Position numbers and translations under genes: made by a program. A DNA stretch of 64,000 bases from Pseudarthrobacter sulfonivorans (GTDB taxonomy: Bacteria > Actinomycetota > Actinomycetes > Actinomycetales > Micrococcaceae), in the NCBI RefSeq assembly GCF_014712225.1, contig NZ_JACXBW010000014.1, forward strand, positions 1 to 64,000, read 5' to 3'. The notes below the pieces were generated by a model. It was not told the DNA's origin, did not search any database, and saw nothing but the letters and a program-made list of their open reading frames with translations. Shown here one piece after another: positions 59,607-64,000 of the stretch (the stretch's first letter is position 1; each line of letters starts with the position of its first letter).

Positions 59607-60731
59607 CTAGTTGGGGAGGCGGACGGGCATGACCAGGTAACGGTAGTCGTCCTGGTCCTCACCATCGGCGTCCACCTGGGCCGTGATCATGGCCGGCTTC
59701 GGCGCCGTGGTGAAGGAGAACCTGACGTACTTGGTCTCGATGACGGCCAGGCCCTCCACAAGGTAGTGGGGGTTGAAGGCGACAGTGATTTCATCACCGG
59801 ACAGCTGGGCCTCGAGTTCTTCGGAGGCCTGGGCGTCCTCGCCGGTGCCGGCATCCAGGTGCAGGAGTCCTTCGGTGAAGGCGAGGCGCACCGGGGTGTT
59901 GCGTTCAGCCACGAGGGACACGCGCCGGACCGCTTCGACCAGTTCCTGGGTCTGCACCGTGGCGTGGATGGGGGTGGAGTCCGGGAACAGGGAGCGGATC
60001 TTGGGGTAGTCGCCGTCCACCAGGAGTGAGGTGGTTGTGCGTCCGCCGCTTTCGAAGCCGATGAGGCGGCTGTCATCGTCAGCCAGGGCGAGGTTGATAT
60101 CGCCGCTGTTGCCGAGGGTTTTGGCTACTTCGTTGAGGGTCTTTGCCTTCACCAGGGCACTGGTGGAAATTCCGGGAGTGGCCGGCTTCCAGGGGACTTC
60201 GCGCATGGCGAGCCGGTATCGGTCCGTCGCGAGGAGGGTGATGAGATCGTCTTCGATCTCCATGCGGACACCGGTGAGGATGGGCAGGGTGTCATCCTTG
60301 CTGGCCGCGATGATGACCTGGGATACAGCCTGTGAGAAAGAGTCACCCGGAACGGTACCGCTGATGGCGGGTAAGGCAGGCAGGGGCGGGTACTCAGCCT
60401 CAGGCATGGTGGCCAGGTGGAAACTGCTGCGCCTGCAGGTCAGCGTGACTTTGTTGCCATCGGTTTCCACGTCCACCGGAGCGGAGGGAAGGCTGCGGCA
60501 GATGTCTGCCAGGAGACGGCCGGAGACCAGGATGGTGCCCTCGGTCCTGACGTCAGCCGGAATTTCCAGCCTCGCCGAGGTCTCGTAGTCGAAACTCGAC
60601 AGGCTGACCGTGCCCGCTTCAGCCTTCAGGAGCAAACCTGAAAGCACGGGAACCGGCGGCCGCGGAGACAACGACCGGGCTGTCCAGGTGACGGCTTCTG
60701 CCAGGACGTCCCGTTCGACTCTGAACTTCAC
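59607..60731 (-). CDS. dnaN: DNA polymerase III sliding clamp (beta subunit)
   Basis: 374 aa from a GTG at 60731, where clamp sequences begin (VKFRVERDVLAEAVTWTARSL). The frame further up to 60827 has no homology. Three clamp domains are clear: LEIPADVRTEGTILVSGRLLADICRSLP, the middle SKDDTLPILTGVRMEIEDDLITLLATDRYRLA, and the C-terminal ending YRYLVMPVRLPN, which binds polymerase and other partners. It forms the dimeric processivity ring. It lies downstream of dnaA, separated by an origin-like region. Confidence 0.98.
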   Translation of the reverse strand: MKFRVERDVLAEAVTWTARSLSPRPPVPVLSGLLLKAEAGTVSLSSFDYETSARLEIPADVRTEGTILVSGRLLADICRSLPSAPVDVETDGNKVTLTCRRSSFHLATMPEAEYPPLPALPAISGTVPGDSFSQAVSQVIIAASKDDTLPILTGVRMEIEDDLITLLATDRYRLAMREVPWKPATPGISTSALVKAKTLNEVAKTLGNSGDINLALADDDSRLIGFESGGRTTTSLLVDGDYPKIRSLFPDSTPIHATVQTQELVEAVRRVSLVAERNTPVRLAFTEGLLHLDAGTGEDAQASEELEAQLSGDEITVAFNPHYLVEGLAVIETKYVRFSFTTAPKPAMITAQVDADGEDQDDYRYLVMPVRLPN

Positions 60732-61259
60732 GGAAGGGTGCCGCCTTTCATTGCTGCTGCCATATCTGAACCGGAAACTCCCAAGCGGAGCCCAAAAGTA
60801 ATCGCGCTCCAACCACGGAACCTGCATGGTTCCCGGAGTGCTGAACCACAGAGAAACCCAAGGATGGGAGCGCTGCTGACAGCTTAGCCGGAAGAGCGGG
60901 GATTAACCCATCCCCGGTCCTGCCGCCTGGCCATCCGGGGCCGCAGGGCCAGGGTCGGTTCGGGGTGCGGATCGAGATTGTTGTTTGAGGGAAATCAATT
61001 TCTTGGGATTAGTAGTGTTAATAACCCCTGTGGAAACTGTGGATAACTCGATCCGGCCGCAGGATCCAGCGGTTAAGCCCTGTTCATCGATTGTGGGCGA
61101 GCCAGGTTTTAAACAGGCTGTGGATGGGGATAACAATTTTTCGGTTTTTGCTGATCCACAGGCGCCTTAAGGGTTTTAAGCCCATTAAGCGGGGTTGTCC
61201 CCTTAAGTATCCACAGGGTTATCCACATGCACCTGTTAATAAGGTATAGAGGCGGCGGG
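60732..61259. other. oriC: dnaA-dnaN intergenic, canonical oriC candidate
   Basis: 528 bases with no gene. Perfect DnaA boxes are at 61038-61046 (-) and 61219-61227 (+); near matches are at 61029, 61119, 61152 and 61207. AT-rich tracts (60980-61024, 61131-61150, 61166-61190) could be the unwinding element. GTTAATAACC before the 61029/61038 pair resembles the modules in the 44-45 kb cluster. Confidence 0.75.
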
Positions 61260-62681
61260 TCAGGAGTCGCGCTGCTGCTGTTTGATCCGGTTAGTCAGTT
61301 CGGTGACCTGGTTGTAAATCACACGGCGCTCAGCCATCAGCTCACGGATCTTGCGGTCAGCGTGGATCACCGTGGTGTGGTCGCGGCCGCCCAGTTCCTG
61401 GCCGATCTTCGGCAGCGACATGTCAGTGAGTTCACGGCAGAGGTACATGGCAATCTGGCGTGCGGTAACCAGGGTCCGGGTCCGGGACTTGCTGCAGAGC
61501 TCTTCCATGGTGAGCTTGAAGTAATCAGCCGTCTGGATCAGGATTTGGCTCGACGTGATTTCCTGGGCACCGTCGTCGGTGATGAGGTCTTTCAGGACCA
61601 TCTCAGCGAGGGCAACGTCCACGGGCTGGCGGTTCAGGCTGGCGAACGCCGTGACCCGGATCAGCGCACCTTCGAGTTCCCGGATATTGCTGGAGATCTT
61701 GGATGCGATGTACTCCAGGGCATCATCCGGTGCGGACAGACCTTCGCTGAGGGCCTTCTTGCGCAGAATGGCGATTCGGGTTTCCAGTTCCGGCGGCTGG
61801 ATGTCGGTCAGCAGGCCCCACTCGAAGCGGGACTTCATCCGGTCCTCGAAACCTGCGAGCTGTTTGGGCGGCAGGTCCGAGGTGATGACCACCTGCTTGT
61901 TGTTGTTGTGCAGCGAATTGAAGGTGTGGAAGAACTCCTCCAGGGTGCGGTCCTTGCCGGCCAGGAACTGGATGTCATCAATGAGCAGCACGTCCACGTT
62001 CCGGTACGTGGTCTTGAAGCTGGCGCCTTCATCGTCGCGGATGGAGTTGATGAAGTCGTTGGTGAACTCCTCGGAATTCACGTAGCGGACGCGGATTCCG
62101 CTGTACAGGCGCCTGGCGTAGTGGCCGATCGCATGGAGGAGGTGGGTTTTGCCAAGACCCGAGTCACCGTAGATAAACAGCGGGTTGTAGGCCTTGGCGG
62201 GGGCTTCGGCTACGGCAACGGCGGCCGCATGCGCAAAGCGGTTGGATGAGCCGATCACAAAAGTGTCGAAAACGTACTTGGGATTCAGTCGGCCGAATTC
62301 ATGGGACGTGCTCGGCAGCATGGGCTGCGGCTTCTGCTCGATCAGCTGGTCCGCCGAATAGGAAGGCTCGACGACGGGTTCGGGCTCCTTGTGGATGGGC
62401 ACGAGATCCGTGTCCACGTCGATGGCGCAGCGGATGTCCTCGGAGAAAACGTTGTGGAGTGCGTCGTCCAGGGCTTCCTTCACCTGGGTCTGCAGGACTT
62501 CGCGGGTCAGTTCATTGGGAACCGCTACCAGGAGTGTGGATCCGATCAGGCCCTGTGCCTGCGCCAGGATAACGAAACCCCGCTGCCGCGGCGAAACGCG
62601 GTCGTCCTGCTCGAGGAGGCTCACCACGCGTCGCCAGGAACTTCCGACAGTATTGGCGTGGTTGGCTTCGTCTACTGTCAT
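61260..62681 (-). CDS. dnaA: Chromosomal replication initiator DnaA
   Basis: 473 aa from the ATG at 62681, with GAGGAAC nine bases upstream; an ATG at 62696 is an alternative. Domain I is TVGSSWRRVVSLLEQ and following, domain II is short, and the AAA+ domain III has Walker A GDSGLGKTH (172-180), LLIDDIQFLAGK (Walker B) and FEWGLLTDIQPPE. The domain IV DnaA-box binder ends in LGGRDHTTVIHADRKI. It opens the origin and controls its own gene through boxes in both flanks. Its transcription runs away from rpmH. Confidence 0.98.
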   Translation of the reverse strand: MTVDEANHANTVGSSWRRVVSLLEQDDRVSPRQRGFVILAQAQGLIGSTLLVAVPNELTREVLQTQVKEALDDALHNVFSEDIRCAIDVDTDLVPIHKEPEPVVEPSYSADQLIEQKPQPMLPSTSHEFGRLNPKYVFDTFVIGSSNRFAHAAAVAVAEAPAKAYNPLFIYGDSGLGKTHLLHAIGHYARRLYSGIRVRYVNSEEFTNDFINSIRDDEGASFKTTYRNVDVLLIDDIQFLAGKDRTLEEFFHTFNSLHNNNKQVVITSDLPPKQLAGFEDRMKSRFEWGLLTDIQPPELETRIAILRKKALSEGLSAPDDALEYIASKISSNIRELEGALIRVTAFASLNRQPVDVALAEMVLKDLITDDGAQEITSSQILIQTADYFKLTMEELCSKSRTRTLVTARQIAMYLCRELTDMSLPKIGQELGGRDHTTVIHADRKIRELMAERRVIYNQVTELTNRIKQQQRDS

Positions 62682-62754
62682 CAATCGGTTCCTCAAACTT
62701 GCGTGCCTGCATTACGTTGCAGCCCGAGTCCGGAACCAGGAGTCTGATTCAGCT

Positions 62755-62902
62755 TCATCCACAGGGTTATGCACAGTCCGTGGATAATCGGCTACTGGGC
62801 CACTCTAGGGGATCAAAACGCTAGAAGATAGCTGGGAAGTAGCTTGTGGATAATTACACCTGTGTGGTTCTAAAACGCCCCCTGTGAGCCACTTCATCCA
62901 CA
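62755..62902. other. DnaA boxes between dnaA and rpmH
   Basis: One perfect box at 62845-62853 (-) and one-mismatch boxes at 62755-62763, 62767-62775, 62779-62787 and 62894-62902. The region 62682-63149 holds no gene. It probably serves dnaA autoregulation and may be part of oriC. Confidence 0.75.
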
Positions 62903-62957
62903 GGCTGTGGGGGCACGTTTGCCACAGCCCCTGGCCGGCACTGGCGGGTCCGTCGGT

Positions 62958-62987
62958 TTGACTCAGGCAGGCCGTTTGCCCTAGTGT
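62958..62987 (+). promoter_or_regulatory. Candidate rpmH promoter
   Basis: TTGACT (62958-62963), 18 bases, TAGTGT (62982-62987). The start codon at 63150 is about 155 bases downstream of the expected transcript start, so the leader is long. No other pair in the gap is better. Confidence 0.55.
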
Positions 62988-63149
62988 TGTGAAGTCCTTT
63001 GTGTACGCTTTCTGTCCCCATCTGAATCTCTCCAACGCAGTGCGTTTGAGCAGCCGGGGGAAGCGTGCATATACAAAACTTAGCGTCGGCCAGTTCTTCC
63101 CAAAATACTGATCGGGTGGGCGCACCTTTGATCCACTGGAGTAACTAAC

Positions 63150-63287
63150 GTGAGCAAGCGGACTTTTCAGCCGAATAACCGCCGTCGAGCCAAGAAGCAC
63201 GGCTTCCGCCTTCGTATGCGTACCCGTGCCGGCCGTGCCATCCTGGCAGCCCGTCGTGGCAAGGGCCGCACCGAACTGTCGGCCTAA
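63150..63287 (+). CDS. rpmH: 50S ribosomal protein L34
   Basis: 45 aa, GTG start, TAA at 63285-63287. The sequence VSKRTFQPNNRRRAKKHGFR and the rest (RMRTRAGRAILAARRGKGRTELSA) is a standard actinobacterial L34, extremely basic. It is followed after 40 bases by rnpA, the usual pair. GGAG at 63138-63141 lies upstream of the start. Confidence 0.98.
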   Translation: MSKRTFQPNNRRRAKKHGFRLRMRTRAGRAILAARRGKGRTELSA

Positions 63288-63327
63288 ATAACTGACTCGT
63301 CGGTTTACATTTCTTTGCGAGTTTAAG

Positions 63328-63738
63328 GTGCTGGCCACCCGTAACCGTTTGAGGACTGCAACTGATTTTTCAACAACCGTACGTTCCGGTGTCCGCAATG
63401 GACGCCGGAACGTAGTGTTATATGCGGCAGCCATCGCTGCCGACGAACCCAGCCGGATCGGGTTCATCGTTTCCAAGGGTGTCGGGAACGCTGTGGTCAG
63501 GAACCGCGTTAAGAGGAGACTGAGAGAAGCCGCTGCCGGCTCGCTGCGCGAGTACGGTACCGGGTTCGCCATAGTGGTCCGGGCACTGCCTGCGTCCGCG
63601 GCCGCCAGCTGGAACCAATTGCTGGCGGACTACGACTCTGCACTGGAATCGACCACGAGCCGGTTGGGCAGCCGCCTTCCGCGGGCTGCTGTAGACGGTT
63701 CAACCGGTACAACACAGGAAGGGACACAGCGTGCATAA
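63328..63738 (+). CDS. rnpA: Ribonuclease P protein component
   Basis: 136 aa, GTG start. The protein subunit assists RNase P RNA in tRNA 5' maturation. Visible features are MLATRNRLRTATDFSTTVRSG, the fold core RIGFIVSKGVGNAVVRNRVKRRLREA with the RNR motif, and FAIVVRALPASAAASWNQL. The C-terminal extension after 110 is polar and variable (S/T/R/G). It overlaps the next gene by eight bases. Confidence 0.96.
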   Translation: MLATRNRLRTATDFSTTVRSGVRNGRRNVVLYAAAIAADEPSRIGFIVSKGVGNAVVRNRVKRRLREAAAGSLREYGTGFAIVVRALPASAAASWNQLLADYDSALESTTSRLGSRLPRAAVDGSTGTTQEGTQRA

Positions 63739-64000
63739 CGTGACTGCCGCCGTCGTCCACATTCTTCCTGGAGTTGCCGCTGCGGGCAGGGTCATCTGGA
63801 ACCTGCCCAAAAACATTCTTATCCTGCTGCTCATGGCCTACCGCAAGGTGATTTCACCCTTGTACGGCCAGGTATGCCGCTTCTTTCCTTCATGCTCGGC
63901 CTATGCCCTTGAGGCGATCACGGTCCACGGGGCAGTGAAGGGCAGCTGGCTAGCCGCCCGGCGCCTCGCGCGCTGCCATCCGTGGAACGCCGGTGGAGTG
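63731..64000 (+). CDS. yidD: YidD membrane protein insertion efficiency factor (5' part)
   Basis: Starts at the GTG at 63731 (GAAGGGA upstream), overlapping the rnpA stop; a second GTG at 63740 is possible. 90 codons are seen before the window ends. Family features are VIWNLPKNILILLLMAYRKVISPLYG, CRFFPSCSAYALEAITVHGAVKGSWLAARRLARCHPW, where the Cys-containing CRFFPSCSAYA is diagnostic. It assists YidC-dependent insertion of membrane proteins. yidC should follow just outside the window. Confidence 0.95.
   Translation, partial: MHNVTAAVVHILPGVAAAGRVIWNLPKNILILLLMAYRKVISPLYGQVCRFFPSCSAYALEAITVHGAVKGSWLAARRLARCHPWNAGGV

Overview
The window looks like the chromosome of a high-GC Micrococcaceae actinobacterium, most like Arthrobacter or Pseudarthrobacter. 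The grounds are strong GC bias with many GTG starts, the conserved order rpmH, dnaA, dnaN, gnd, recF, dciA, gyrB, gyrA, and the actinobacterial fhaA-fhaB-pstP-ftsW-pbpA-pknA-pknB cluster with crgA, a class E sortase and an AhpD-like gene nearby. The species cannot be fixed from sequence alone.

The left half (1-31 kb) is accessory and mainly catabolic. Bases 1-5.5 kb hold small housekeeping or uncharacterised genes and a degraded polyphosphate-glucokinase fragment. At 5.6-14.2 kb a tripartite tricarboxylate-type (TTT) transporter operon (tctC-tctB-tctA plus a universal stress protein) lies divergent from a LysR regulator. Beside it is a full aldarate route: glucarate dehydratase, 5-dehydro-4-deoxyglucarate dehydratase and 2-oxoglutarate semialdehyde dehydrogenase, ending in 2-oxoglutarate. 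Both promoters carry the same bipartite element at the same place relative to -35, so import and breakdown look like one regulon. At 15.3-23.9 kb a fructan locus combines a secreted GH32 levanase or inulinase, a fructose-type ABC importer, a fructokinase and a LacI repressor, and carries three matching LacI-type operators. At 24.3-27.7 kb a second acid-sugar module has a talarate/galactarate-type dehydratase, an FCD-domain GntR regulator and an MFS importer. At 27.8-31.7 kb a putrescine oxidase and TetR regulator sit next to an APC permease broken by a one-base frameshift.

The right half (31.7-64 kb) is the conserved origin-proximal region: tRNA-Leu, the Ser/Thr kinase and cell-wall cluster, pabA/trpG, a small membrane ORF, sortase E, crgA, a tag glycosylase, rhomboid protease, cyclophilin, glycosyltransferase, EamA transporter, tRNA-Ala, a DLW-39-like peptide, tRNA-Ile, DUF3566, gyrA, gyrB, dciA, recF, gnd, dnaN, dnaA, rpmH, rnpA and the start of yidD.

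The most unusual signal is a dense DnaA-box cluster at 44.37-45.50 kb around an AhpD-like gene, about 16 kb from dnaA. It has seven perfect TTATCCACA boxes against three in both dnaA flanks together, and includes a repeated two-box module. It may be a DnaA-titration site, a second part of the origin, or the main origin. Other notable items are two gene relics that share an exact 16-base palindromic repeat, and a levanase with a roughly 330-residue insertion inside its catalytic propeller.
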